Notes: generated by a model from the sequence alone, not told the origin. A stretch of DNA of 64,000 nucleotides from Atlanticothrix silvestris CENA357 (GCF_016056295.1 NZ_JAECZB010000062.1:3867-67866), one strand, 5' to 3'; counted from the first letter of the stretch, positions 1 to 10,878 are shown. Translations and numbers: made by a program.

Positions 1-135
1 AATATCAACCTATTCTAAACGCAATTTTAACAACGGTGTAATTGCGTTAACAATAATACATTTTCTTTAGATGTATTAATAATATCAACCTATTCTAAAC
101 GCAATTTTAACAACGGTGTAATTGCGTTAACAATA
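1..135. repeat. 55-bp direct duplication at the dacB 3' end
   Basis: Positions 1-55 and 81-135 are identical, 80 bp apart. The second copy contains the last nine codons and stop of the minus-strand carboxypeptidase gene, so the 3' end of that gene and its flank were copied in tandem. The 25 bases between copies are AT-rich. The window edge prevents seeing whether more copies lie to the left. Confidence 0.9.
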
Positions 136-1579
136 CTACAATTTCATCCATTGCTTGCCGCACAACACTTGCAGGCTGTTCAGATTGATTAACCATAATA
201 CTAAAAATTAATGGATCATATTGAGGCGAATTAATATATCCAGAAAGAGAAATTACACCATTCATCGATCCTGTTTTAGCTTGTACAATTCCTACAGCAG
301 TTGTGTTCAAAAAGCGATTTTTCAACGTACCGTTAACACCTGCGACAGGTAGGGAAGCACGAAAAATTTCTGCTTGTGGTGATTTTGCCATCACCTGTAA
401 AACTTGCACTAAAGCTTCTGGACTAATTAAATTTTTGCGAGATAATCCTGAACCATCTACTAAAACATAACTTGTAGGAGCGATTCCCATTTGGGTTAAA
501 GTAGTTTTCAAAACTTTTAACCCTGCATCAGCAGTAGTTTGATTTTTTTCTGGTGGTTGTTTAATAGCTAAAGTTTTTAGTAAAGCCTCAGCATATAAAT
601 TATTACTATTAACATTTATTTCAACCAACAACTGAGACAATGGTGGAGATTCAACTGCTGCTATTTCTTGTACATTCTTAGCACCAATGCCGCTAAACAT
701 CTTTGTTACAGAAATTCCTTCTCTTGCCAAACTTTGACGGAAGTGTCGCAAAAAGTTTTCAATAGGATCAAAAACAGCGATCGCAGTTATGTCAGGCTGA
801 GAATTCACAGCCAGTTGACCTTGAATCCGTAGTATCGGCCCTTTTAAATCACGACTAACTTCAACTGATCCTGGTGTATCTGTTTGAGTAGTTACAGAGT
901 TATTTTCAATTTGCCACCGATATGCTTCTGTAGGTTCAGTCCACCTAAGCCGTAATGGTTGTCCTATAGTTTGAGGCAACAACGACAACACAGCAGCATT
1001 TTCATTTAAAATTAAGCTGTTGACTGGTGCGCCATAATAAGCCTGTACATCTTCCCATTGCCAACTGGGATTAATACTTTCTCCTTGAAAATAACTATCA
1101 TCGGCAATCAGTTGCTGGACTTGACTAATACCAAGCTTGCGTAACTGTTTGGCTAATTCTGTTAAGTGGGCATTTTTGAGGCTGGGATCTCCCCTACCCA
1201 CAACACGCAAAACACCATCACTGTCTTGATAAACAGAAGTGCGAATGCGAAAATTTGCACCTAATTGCTGTAATGCTGCTGCTGTTGTGAGTAACTTGGC
1301 ATTGGAAGCAGGAGTAAAATATTTTTCAGCATCTCGACTGTAAAGAGTTTGGGCAGATGACAGCGACTTGGCAAGAACACCCCAACGCATCCGACTGAAT
1401 TGAGGACGATTGATTAACACATCCACCGCTGATTTTAGTTCGGTAGGGCAAATTGACTTGGGTCGACTTGCCGATGCAACAGGGGTTTGTGCTTTAACAC
1501 CAGTAAAACTAAAAGCTATCTGAGTAGTTAAAAATAACAGCAAAAAACTCAGTGGTTTGTTGAATGTGTTCAGTCTCAC
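107..1579 (-). CDS. dacB: D-alanyl-D-alanine carboxypeptidase/endopeptidase, PBP4 family (peptidase S13)
   Basis: A 490-residue exported penicillin-binding protein of class C that trims or cleaves peptidoglycan cross-bridges in the periplasm. An N-terminal hydrophobic signal peptide (about residues 8-30) ends near VKAQ. The three active-site motifs of the S13 family are visible: SNAK (nucleophile Ser, general base Lys) near residue 93, SNN near residue 327, and KTGS near residue 437. The length is normal for cyanobacterial DacB. It is transcribed away from the rest of the window with no operon partner visible. Its last codons sit inside a 55-bp duplication, which leaves the reading frame intact. 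The family assignment is firm; the in vivo substrate preference is inferred from the family. Confidence 0.93.
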   Translation of the reverse strand: MRLNTFNKPLSFLLLFLTTQIAFSFTGVKAQTPVASASRPKSICPTELKSAVDVLINRPQFSRMRWGVLAKSLSSAQTLYSRDAEKYFTPASNAKLLTTAAALQQLGANFRIRTSVYQDSDGVLRVVGRGDPSLKNAHLTELAKQLRKLGISQVQQLIADDSYFQGESINPSWQWEDVQAYYGAPVNSLILNENAAVLSLLPQTIGQPLRLRWTEPTEAYRWQIENNSVTTQTDTPGSVEVSRDLKGPILRIQGQLAVNSQPDITAIAVFDPIENFLRHFRQSLAREGISVTKMFSGIGAKNVQEIAAVESPPLSQLLVEINVNSNNLYAEALLKTLAIKQPPEKNQTTADAGLKVLKTTLTQMGIAPTSYVLVDGSGLSRKNLISPEALVQVLQVMAKSPQAEIFRASLPVAGVNGTLKNRFLNTTAVGIVQAKTGSMNGVISLSGYINSPQYDPLIFSIMVNQSEQPASVVRQAMDEIVVLLTQLHRC

Positions 1580-2422
<843 letters not shown>

Positions 2423-2981
2423 AATAACTACGAATGATTATGGCAATCATACTGTATTTAATGTTCTAAATAATACTGCAATCGCTAAACTTAAGGCGAT
2501 TCAGCTACCACAAAAGTAACTACAGCACTATTGTCAAAATTGTTATTGCATACCTGTAATTTTAAGTTCCAGTGTAATAACTGAAGTCTGCTCAAGTCGA
2601 CTCCCATCCATACCTTGAATAGTCATGAAGTCGTGAAAATAGAGTAAAATGCCTTTTTAATATGGAAATAATGCTAAGATTTTTATACTTAAAACTAATA
2701 GTGTTAGCTAATGTTAAATTGGTTTGATAAAAAACTACGTAATAATAGGCAACTTAGATTATACAAGTAATAACTATATAAAAGATGTTGTGTCTAGCAA
2801 AGGGAGTAAGAATCAAATGGTATTTGATTGATCAATAGAAATAATACATTGATTTATGTGATCTAAAAGCTAAAGAGTTTTTTCAAACTAAATATTAGGG
2901 TGCATCTTGATTGATCTGAATCAACTCTTGTTGCTAAACAAGCATAATAAAATACACTAGCTACCTAGTAGAAAGGTTGCA
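2423..2981. other. Non-coding AT-rich spacer
   Basis: No gene, RNA or clear repeat is recognised. Stop codons are dense in all frames. The last 40 bases must hold the promoter and ribosome-binding site (GAAAGG near 2971) of the next gene. Confidence 0.5.
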
Positions 2982-3341
2982 ATGCAAATTCTTAAAGTTC
3001 TAACAAGAGTCTATCTCAATCCAATAGATTTAGATGATGCGATCGCTTTTTATGAAAACCTCTTTACAGAAAGCTGCTGGTTGTGGTCTCAATATTCTGA
3101 AGCGGGATTGGAACTTGCTGGTGTAGGTTCTATTCTCTTAATTGCTGGTTCGGCTGAAGCACTCTCCCCCTTCGAGAGTACAAAAGCTACATTTCTAGTC
3201 GATTCACTTAATGATTTTCGCGAGGCACTGACTCAGCAAGGTGCAGTGATTTTAGCAGAACCGGATAAAGTCCCTACTGGAAGCAATATGCGAGCGATAC
3301 ATCCTGACGGAACAATTATTGAATACATTGAATTTCGCTAA
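2982..3341 (+). CDS. VOC (glyoxalase/bleomycin-resistance fold) family protein
   Basis: A 119-residue single-domain protein with the VOC pattern. It starts with an N-terminal strand followed by DDAIAFYENLF, has a central RxLL-like strand, and ends with HPDGTIIEYIEF, where the His and Glu are typical metal-ligand positions of the fold. VOC proteins include glyoxalase I, extradiol dioxygenases and resistance proteins, and the substrate cannot be told from sequence. The start ATG follows a GAAAGG ribosome-binding site at about 8 bases. It stands alone upstream of a decayed biosynthetic cluster on the same strand, so it may be a survivor of that cluster or unrelated. Confidence 0.75.
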   Translation: MQILKVLTRVYLNPIDLDDAIAFYENLFTESCWLWSQYSEAGLELAGVGSILLIAGSAEALSPFESTKATFLVDSLNDFREALTQQGAVILAEPDKVPTGSNMRAIHPDGTIIEYIEFR

Positions 3342-3849
3342 GTGAACTATTTGCCCCGAATATTTAGTACTGACTACGGTAAGTGTTATTAGTCTGATTT
3401 ATTTCAAAACTTCACTTTTATACGCAGTTATGTAAAGTTAGACAAAAGAGGATAAATCTCTTAATTATCTCGATTTACCGTATATTAGACAATATTTCTA
3501 CCAATAGCGGGAATTAATTACATTATTCTCTGATGAGAGTGATGTATTTCTTTTGTAAAGCTCTCAAATAAATATTGATTTTTCTGAAATATGCAGGCAT
3601 ATTATATTTGTAACAATTTATAAGTTTTTTACGTAAAATTACTTGTTTGTCTAAGTAGCTTGCTTGCTCCTATTTTGTCTTTTTAAATACAAATACTGTT
3701 AAAAAGGAAATATTCAGTTTTTTGGCAGCAAAAAAAATAAGTAAGTAGATCCACGGTTGTCAGTTTTTATCAACGTGATATCTTCAGAAAATAATCTTAA
3801 GAAAATATAAAATTTTATATTCTTTATTTACAAAAGATAGGTAAAGTCA
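3342..3849. other. Non-coding AT-rich spacer
   Basis: No gene or repeat is recognised. It probably holds the former promoter of the acyl-CoA dehydrogenase-led cluster that begins at 3850. Confidence 0.5.
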
Positions 3850-4994
3850 ATGTACTTTAATTGGAGTCAAAAGCAGCAGCAACTATATGAGCAAACATTA
3901 GAGTTTGCTGAATACAACCTTAAAAAATTATTGTCTGAACCTGTTTATCAAAGCTTTTTTCCTTATAGTCAGTGGCAAAAATGTGGAGAAATAGGCTTAT
4001 TGGGTTTATGTGTCTCTCCACAATATGGCGGCATGGGGTTAGATGCATTAACTACAGCTAGAGTTGAAGAAGCTTTGGGCAAAATATGCGAAGACGGAGG
4101 GTTTCTTTTCTCAGTTGCAGCTCATTTATGTGCTTGTGTGATGCCTATTTATGAGTATGGCAGTGAAGAACTCAAGCAGGCTTTTCTTTCTTCTCTATGT
4201 TCTGGAAAATTGGTTGGCGCAAATGCCATGACGGAAACAGAGGCAGGCTCAGATATCTCCCATCTTCAAACTCTAGCGGTTCGTGAGGGCGATGAATATA
4301 TCCTCAATGGAACCAAAAGTTATGTGTCTAATGCCCCCATCGCCGATGTTTTTATTGTTTACGCAACCACCAATCCTGCTCATGGACACATGGGTATTAG
4401 TGCCTTTGTTGTTGAACGAAATATACCAGGAGTGGTGATGGTGAATCTTTAAAAAAAATGGGATTGCACACATCCTTAATTAGTCCTGTGACTTTCGAGA
4501 ACTGTCGAATTCCCTGTAAGCAACGAATAGGAGAAGAAGGAAAAGGAACTACCATCTTTGCTCAATCTATGCAGTGGGAACGGAGTTGTTTATTTGCGAC
4601 ATATCTAGGCATGATGGAACGCCAGTTAGAGAAAACTATTGCTCATGCTTCAGCGCGAAAACAGTTCCGTAAATCTATTAGTAAAAATCAGGCTGTTTCT
4701 CACCGGATAGTCGATATGAAACTCAGGCTGGAAGCGGCTCGTATGCTGGTTTATCGGGCGTGTTGGTTAATGGATCAAGGTGAAGATGCTGTTATGGATG
4801 TCTCGTTAGCCAAATTAGCAGTGAGTGAAGCGGCAATTCAATCTAGTTTAGATGCAGTGCAAATTCACGGTGGAATTGGCTATTTAACAGAAACAGGTAT
4901 GGAAGAGATGTTGCGAGATTCCATCCCTACAACTTTGTTTTCGGGAACTTCAGAAATTCAACGGGATTTAATTGCTAGGAGACTAGGTTTATGA
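3850..4994 (+). pseudogene. Acyl-CoA dehydrogenase-like flavoprotein, frameshifted (prolyl-carrier dehydrogenase type)
   Basis: The frame opens with MYFNWSQKQQQLYE and shows the FAD-binding segment MTETEAGSDIS near residue 127. It breaks at about 4440: frame one ends in a stop at 4450-4452, while the downstream frame, which should read GESLKKMG across the break, carries the C-terminal half to 4994. That half includes HGGIGYLTETGMEEMLRD and SGTSEIQRDL, which are diagnostic of the family. One base has been lost or gained near 4437-4441, next to a run of A. Joined, the product would be about 380 residues, the normal family length. The gene overlaps the following adenylating gene by ATGA, the arrangement of PltE/RedW/AnaB-type dehydrogenases that oxidise proline on a carrier protein. 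That substrate is inferred from the neighbours. Confidence 0.85.
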
Positions 4995-6470
4995 ATTTAT
5001 CAGACCTAGTAATTGAATCTGCTCGCAAGCACCCACAGGCTTTGGCGGTGCGATCGCCTGAACAAAATCTTACATACAGCGAACTGGATGCTTTAGCTAA
5101 TCGTCTGGCTCGCGCTCTAGCTGAACTTGGTGTCAGACAAGGAAGTAGAGTCGGAATTTGGTTAGATAAATCGGCTGTGGCGATCGCTTTGATGCAAGGG
5201 ATTCTCAGACTAGGTGCTGCTTACGTACCTATAGATCCGTTGAGTCCGGTATTGCGAGCTGCAATGATTATTAGAGACTGTCAGCTCAGTGCGATCGCTA
5301 CTACACACTCTCGCGCCGAACAACTTTTAAAAGATGATTTCGCAGATATTAAATGTTTAACTATCGATAAATCTTGGCCAGAAATACTGGTTTTTTCTGA
5401 TCAACCTATAGAACGTTTACCCCAAGAGGATCATGAATTAGCTTATATCCTTTACACATCCGGTTCTACTGGTAAGCCAAAGGGAGTGTGTCTCAGTCAC
5501 CAAAACGCTTTAGCATTTATTGAATGGGCAGCTGAAGAAATAAATGTCCAACCAACCGATAGATTCTCGAACCATGCTCCTTTTCATTTTGATTTGTCGG
5601 TACTAGATATCTATGTACCTTTTTTGAAAGGAGCTTGTGTTTGTTTAATTCCAGAAGGAATTGCCTATATTCCTCAGCGATTAGTTAACTTTTTACTTCA
5701 AGAAAAAATCACAGTTTGGTACTCTGTTCCTTCTGTTTTAATCTTAATGATGCTGCACGGTAGTTTATTAGAAGTGCAAGAACACTCCTTAAGAATCATA
5801 CTTTTTGCAGGAGAAGCTTTTCCTCTTAAGTACCTAAAACAGTTACACCAGCATTGGCAAGATATCCGTTTACTTAATTTATATGGGCCTACAGAAACTA
5901 ATGTTTGTACTTATTTTGAAGTAAAAAATATCTCTGAAAAGCAAACAGTATCAATTCCAATTGGTAAAGCTTGTTGTCGTAACAAAATTTGGGGAATTAA
6001 TCATCAAGGGAAAGAAATTGCAATAGGAGAATAAGGGGAATTAATGGTATCTGGCCCTACAGTGATGTTAGGTTACTGGGGTCAATCATTACAGAAAGAG
6101 CAACCCTACGCTACAGGTGATATTGTTCGCTTACAGGATGATGAAAATTATGTACTTGTAGGTCGTAGAGATGCTTTAGTTAAAGTCCGTGGATCGAATT
6201 GAACTAGGTGAAATAGAAGCTGCACTGCTTTCTCATGCTGACATTGCTGAAGTCGCTGTTGTTGTTGTAGGTAAAGAAATGACAGCCCGCTTAGCGGCTT
6301 TTGTAGTTACCAAGAATCATGCTTTATCTTTGATAGATATCAAACAATATTGTTCTTCTAAATTACCTCGTTACATGATTGTTGATAAAGTTTATTTTTT
6401 AGATAGTTTACCTCAAAATCGCAATGGAAAAACTGATCGCTTGAAATTACTGGAATTAGCAGAAAAATAA
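4991..6470 (+). pseudogene. Stand-alone amino-acid adenylating enzyme (probable prolyl-carrier ligase), broken
   Basis: The N-terminal 347 residues carry the adenylation core motifs: LTYSELDALANRLA (A1), YILYTSGSTGKPKG (A3), FHFDLSVLDIYV (A4) and NLYGPTETN (A5). The frame stops at a TAA (6032-6034) but continues in frame with GELMVSGPTVMLGYWG and TGDIV. A two-base loss near 6192 then shifts it into a final stretch with RIELGEIEAAL and the catalytic-lysine motif NRNGKTDRLKL. There are thus two independent lesions. The binding-pocket positions I extract by eye read D-L-L-Y-L-A-L-V-C, the pattern I recall for PltF/CloN4/AnaC-type L-proline ligases. There is no condensation domain, so the enzyme would load a separate carrier, presumably the one encoded next. 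Confidence 0.87.
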
Positions 6471-6528
6471 TTGCAATTCAGGACTTAAGTTCAGCAGTTT
6501 ATTGATTTACTTACCTTACTTAAACAAT

Positions 6529-7653
6529 ATGACAACTATCACAAAAAATAATGCCAAGATTCAGGCAGAATTGATTACTTTCATCAATGCAGAAATTCTA
6601 GAAAGTGAAGATAGTGGTTTAGATTCGGATACTCCATTATTAGCTATTGGTATTTTAGATTCTTTAGCAATGGTTTCTTTAATTGCAAAAATTGAAGATG
6701 CCTTTGGTGTAAGAGTACCTGATGAAGCTGTAAACCCGGATAATTTTCAATCTGTTGCTGCTATTGCTCAGATGATAGATTCAATTCAAGAAAAAAATGC
6801 TCAATTATCACCTTTAGATAGTCATCTAGACCCGTACATTAAATCTTTAACAGATTCCCTAAAAATTTTAGAATCTGCTGGTATTAAACGCCATAAACTA
6901 CAGTTAACCCAACAACAAGGAGAGTTACATTATCTTCAAGTAACAGGCAATACTGATTACAGTTATGTGTTTTTACCTGGGGTGGGAAACCCTTCTAGTA
7001 GCTGGGGAAATATGCTATTGAGTTTAAACGGTGAACAATCTGCGATCGCAGTTGATTTACTAGGATTTGGCTTGTCGTCTATAGCTAGCGATCGCCCCAA
7101 TTATGCTGACAATATTCAAGCTGTTTTAACTCTACTAGAAACTCAGCAAATTCCCCAACCTTGGATTTTAGTAGGTAGTTCAGCCGGAGCTATGATTGGG
7201 GCAGAAATTAGCCGTTTAAAACCAGAGTCAGTTAAGGCTTTAATAATTACAGGATTTGGTTTTGTCCAAAATCCAACTGCATGGTGGGAATATTTGATGA
7301 ATTTATCAAAATCTCCTCAAAAATTTCTGGAGGCTGCTTATTATCGTTAGCCTAAACTGACTAAATCCTTACAAAAGTTAGTTGATGGTGTTCTTTCTCG
7401 TCCTGCATATCAGAGTTTTTTAGATCAAGGAGGATTTGAATTTATGCAATCCTGCTTTGAAGATCTAAAAGTTCCGACATTAATTGTTGCTGGCGAAGAA
7501 GATAAAATTATTCCTCAAGCAGATGTGATCAAGCTTTCAGAAAAGTTACCAGATGCTCAACTGGATTGGTTAGCAAGATGTGGTCATTTTCCACCTAGTG
7601 AACAACCAGAAGAATTACTCTTTTTGATCCAAAACTTTCTCAAACACAATTAA
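6529..7653 (+). pseudogene. Acyl/peptidyl carrier protein fused to an alpha/beta hydrolase, interrupted by a stop
   Basis: Residues 1 to about 85 form a carrier domain with the phosphopantetheine site in GILDSLAMVSLIAKIEDAFG. Residues from about 100 form an alpha/beta hydrolase with the nucleophile elbow GSSAG, a downstream acid in VAGEEDKI and the His in ARCGHFPPSEQ. A TAG at 7348-7350 interrupts the frame, but the next 31 codons and the remainder stay open in the same frame, so this is a point nonsense change in a gene of about 374 codons. I prefer ATG 6529 over an upstream alternative at 6502 because homology starts there. The didomain would tether the activated amino acid and release or transfer the product. 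The single-chain arrangement is unusual beside the separate AnaD/AnaA-type proteins. Confidence 0.8.
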
Positions 7654-7658
7654 CTAAT

Positions 7659-8060
7659 ATGCTGACAGAATATCGTCAAAATTGGAATACATACTGGAGT
7701 CGTATTCAAGACTCTTCAGAAGTCTTGTGGAATGTATCACATCTTTTAGGTGTCAAACTTGATTTTGAACGTTTCCAGCCTTTTTTAAAAGATCCTCATT
7801 TACCACTGATTGATTTTGGCTGTGGAGACGGGACGCAAACTCAGTTTTTTGCCCAACATTTTTCCCAAGTTCTTGGTTTAGAAATTAGTCAAACAGCAAT
7901 AGAACTGGCGCGTCACCAAGCACAAGATGCAGGATTATCTATTACTTATGAAGTTATAGATAGTTTAGAAACTGTACAGCATATTCATGAGCATTTCGGA
8001 GATGCCAACATTTATATGCGGGGTGTATTGCATCAAATTGATCTAATAAAACTTTTCTAG
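7659..8060 (+). pseudogene. SAM-dependent methyltransferase, C-terminally truncated
   Basis: The frame starts 5 bases after the hydrolase stop and shows the class I SAM-binding motif LIDFGCGDGTQTQFF near residue 50, then LGLEISQTAIELARHQA (motif post I). Homology ends near VLHQI at about 8039, where the sequence runs into an oppositely oriented gene fragment. The last residues before the stop at 8060 belong to the antisense of that fragment. About 130 of an expected 220-260 residues remain, without the motifs that complete the fold, so the product should be inactive. It was probably the tailoring enzyme of the cluster. Confidence 0.75.
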
Positions 8061-8268
8061 TAATAGCTTCGTGGGCTGTAGCGCAAAATTTACATTCATT
8101 TTGCAAAGATACATAAGTAGCAATCAATTCCCTCTCTCCAGCAGACAAAGGAGAATCTCCTTGTAGTAATGCCTCTGTCAATTCACCGATAAGTTTACCT
8201 GTATCAGATCGGTATTTCATTAAAGCAATAATGCCAGGGAACTCAGATGGTAGATCAATATAACTCAT
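8040..8268 (-). pseudogene. AhpD/carboxymuconolactone decarboxylase-like protein, 3'-truncated
   Basis: The minus-strand frame from 8268 reads MSYIDLPSEFPGIIALMKY, then SPLSAGEREL and the redox motif CKFCATAH (CxxCxxxH), which defines AhpD-like peroxidase-related proteins. After about ITRKVLLDQ the homology stops because the gene has been joined tail to tail to the truncated methyltransferase. The open frame continues meaninglessly to 7954. About 75 of the usual 180 residues remain. The deletion that created the junction (about 8035-8055) removed the 3' halves of both genes. Confidence 0.7.
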
Positions 8269-8686
8269 GTTTTACTCTTTTATTTTCAATGGTTTAGCTT
8301 GATGGAATTAGATATTAATAATAATAACTATATCTATAACATTTGTCATTTATTTTACTTGTAATTAGCAATAAGAATGAACAGATATGTACCTTTCTTA
8401 TCCCAGGTCAAAAACCACAAAATTTTGAATATAAAATATGTAAATAATCATGTTATACATCAATAGTTTAAAGTTCTTTTAAGAAATATTTAAAGTACAA
8501 AATTATACTTTTTTAGTCGCAGTAAAAAATAAAAATCTATTTTCTATTACATTTTTTTGAGTAATTATACTCATTTTGTCTTAAAGTAGTTCCTGAGAAG
8601 CTTGCTAGGCTTAATTTTTACTAAATATCTTAGTTATTTAATTAACGATATACGAGTACCATTTTTTGAAATCTGTCTTTGGTTTA

Positions 8687-8865
8687 GGTGCAATAAGTTA
8701 CAAACGATGATATGTTGAGAAATATGAAGGGAGCCTTAAGCAACCTAGAGCAGCTAAAATAACTACTCTCAATTGCTTACAACTCTTTATCCATAGGCTA
8801 AAAACTGAAAATTTATTCGGACTGTATCTGCCATGAAGGATTAAAAAATGAGAAATAATCTATGA
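8687..8865 (+). repeat. Diverged direct repeat, copy 1 (mysA upstream)
   Basis: Begins GGTGCAATAAGTTACAAACG and matches the copy at 9224 over about 175 bases at roughly two-thirds identity by eye, with small gaps. It contains no gene. Confidence 0.6.
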
Positions 8866-9223
8866 AGTTTTATTGCATAAATTTGCAGAAAGCTTAAACT
8901 CCAGCAAAACTGATAATGTTTTTGCTGCGGAGAATAAACTAAATGCGCCCAATCTTCAGCGCAATTTTTTGATGCGCCTAAATTCATAACTATAATCAAA
9001 TATTTATAGAAACTAACCTCTTTGGCTAATGCATCAAAAAAGTTTCAATTGCTGTTTACTTTTAGTAAACCACTCTTGTAAATCACCAAAATTTTAAATT
9101 TAAGCAAATACGGAAACTAACTTAAAACTTTCCTTTTTTCGTTAAAGGCAGAAATGATGGACATTCTCTCAGCCAAGTCTGAAACTATTAAAACAGCTTT
9201 TCGTTTACAAAATCAAAAAAATG

Positions 9224-9398
9224 GGTGCAATAATTTACAAACGATGTTATGTTGAAAAATGTAAATAATTCTGAAGCAACTTAAGCAAATTCAAATAACT
9301 GCTCTAGCTTACTTACAAGCTGCTAAAAGTCCATAACTTCCTGGATTATATCTAGCGCCATAAAGTTTAAAAACGAGAGAAAAATTCTGATTTTTCCG
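9224..9398 (+). repeat. Diverged direct repeat, copy 2 (mysA upstream)
   Basis: Begins GGTGCAATAATTTACAAACG, near-identical to copy 1 in its first 40 bases (shared ACAAACGATG and ATGTTGA) and then more diverged. It ends about 245 bases before the mysA start, so it could be part of the regulatory region. Confidence 0.6.
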
Positions 9399-9642
9399 AC
9401 TCTTGTTTATATAGTTTTTCAAGCTTATCAAAGACCTTGAAATGTTTTTTTGCACTTGTGAAAGTAGATGTGCCAAATATTTGGTGCGTTGTTTAGGCAC
9501 ACATAGCCTTGCAATGATCTAATTATAGTCTTCTCGAAATTACCTCTTGATTCTGAGTGAATTAAGGGTACTTCAGTTGCGCAATACTTTTGGCGAACAA
9601 AAAATCAACTCCACCTCTTTATTTCATCTAAGGAACACAAAA

Positions 9643-10878
9643 ATGAGCATCGTTCAAGCTGAATTTAAAGCTAATGAAACCAGCTTTCACGTCAAAGGAT
9701 ACGAAAAGATTGAGTACGACTTAGTTTATGTGGATGGAGTTTTTGATATTAAAAATCAAGAGCTTGCTGATACATATAGAAATTTTGGACGTTGCTTAGC
9801 TGTTGTAGACGCTAACGTTAACCGTTTCTACAATCAGCAAATTGAAGAATATTTCCGTTATTACGGCATTGACCTGACACTTTTCCCGATTACGATTACC
9901 GAACCTAACAAGACTATTCAAACTTTTGAGAAAGTTATAGATGCATTTGCAGACTTTAAATTAGTTCGCAAAGAACCAGTCTTAGTAGTGGGTGGCGGTT
10001 TAATTACAGACGTTGTAGGTTTTGCCTGCTCTACTTACCGTCGCAGTAGCAATTACATTCGTATTCCTACAACTTTAATTGGTTTAATTGATGCCAGTGT
10101 TGCCATCAAAGTGGCAGTTAACCATAAAAAACTGAAAAACCGTTTGGGTGCTTATCATGCTTCCCAAAAAGTTTTCTTGGACTTTTCCTTCCTTCGTACT
10201 TTACCAACAGACCAAGTGCGTAATGGCATGGCGGAATTAGTCAAAATCGCCGTGGTTGGTCACAAAGAAGTATTTGAGTTGCTGGAAAAATACGGTGAAG
10301 AACTGCTGCATACCCATTTTGGCAACATTGATGCTACTCCAGAGATCAAAAAAATAGCTCATCAGGTGACTTACAAAGCCATCAAAAAAATGTTGGAGTT
10401 GGAAGTACCCAATCTACATGAGTTAGATCTAGATAGAGTAATTGCTTACGGACATACCTGGAGTCCGACATTAGAACTTGCACCCATTGTGCCAATGTTC
10501 CACGGACATGCAGTCAACATCGACATGGCTTTATCTGCAACGATCGCCTCATCCAGAAACTATATCACTACCGAAGAACGCGATCGCATTTTAGGATTGA
10601 TGAGTCGTATTGGTCTAGCTCTAGATCATCCTTTATTAGATGAAGAACTCTTATGGCGCGCAACTGAATCTATAAGCTTAACTCGTGATGGTTTGCAAAG
10701 AGCCGCAATGCCAAAACCCATCGGTAGTTGTACCTTTGCTAACGACTTGACCCGTGAAGAATTGGCAGCAGTTTTACTTGAACACAAAGAACTTTGCACA
10801 AGCTATCCCCGTGGTGGCGAGGGTGTAGATATGTACCCTGTGAGCTATAAAACAGAACTAGTTGGAAGTACAAAATAA
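9643..10878 (+). CDS. mysA: Desmethyl-4-deoxygadusol synthase (sugar-phosphate cyclase)
   Basis: First enzyme of mycosporine biosynthesis. It cyclises sedoheptulose 7-phosphate toward desmethyl-4-deoxygadusol using NAD and a metal. The 411-residue product from ATG 9643 matches cyanobacterial MysA almost throughout: [17 protein letters not shown] at the start, the nucleotide loop [18 protein letters not shown], the metal-ligand region around MAELVKIAV, and the two histidine sites GHTWSP and [11 protein letters not shown] longer frame opens at TTG 9547, but ATG 9643 has AAGGAA in front and coincides with the conserved N-terminus. The stop overlaps the mysB start (TAATG), so the two are coupled. 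The family includes 2-epi-5-epi-valiolone synthases, but the methyltransferase and ATP-grasp partners settle the role. Confidence 0.95.
   Translation: MSIVQAEFKANETSFHVKGYEKIEYDLVYVDGVFDIKNQELADTYRNFGRCLAVVDANVNRFYNQQIEEYFRYYGIDLTLFPITITEPNKTIQTFEKVIDAFADFKLVRKEPVLVVGGGLITDVVGFACSTYRRSSNYIRIPTTLIGLIDASVAIKVAVNHKKLKNRLGAYHASQKVFLDFSFLRTLPTDQVRNGMAELVKIAVVGHKEVFELLEKYGEELLHTHFGNIDATPEIKKIAHQVTYKAIKKMLELEVPNLHELDLDRVIAYGHTWSPTLELAPIVPMFHGHAVNIDMALSATIASSRNYITTEERDRILGLMSRIGLALDHPLLDEELLWRATESISLTRDGLQRAAMPKPIGSCTFANDLTREELAAVLLEHKELCTSYPRGGEGVDMYPVSYKTELVGSTK

Larger units (their letters stand above)
8269..9642. other. Long AT-rich region upstream of mysA
   Basis: No coding gene is supported here. 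The frames are short and the region is dense in stops. It contains two diverged copies of a roughly 175-bp sequence (8687-8865 and 9224-9398) listed separately. As the only sequence between the decayed cluster and mysA it must hold the mysABC promoter. A possible ribosome-binding site AAGGAA lies at 9630-9635. Confidence 0.6.

Noticed and set aside
3850-8268. Interpreting the broken cluster as sequencing error only
   Set aside because: Five lesions of different kinds (indels, in-frame stops, a tail-to-tail deletion) cluster here while flanking operons of similar composition are intact, so real decay is more likely. Reads would be needed to be sure of each.
9309-9500. 63-codon minus-strand frame upstream of mysA
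   Set aside because: Lies in the diverged repeat region, has no ribosome-binding site and no counterpart in the other repeat copy.
9547-9642. TTG start for mysA at 9547
   Set aside because: The extra 32 residues lack family support; ATG 9643 has AAGGAA upstream and matches the conserved MysA N-terminus.
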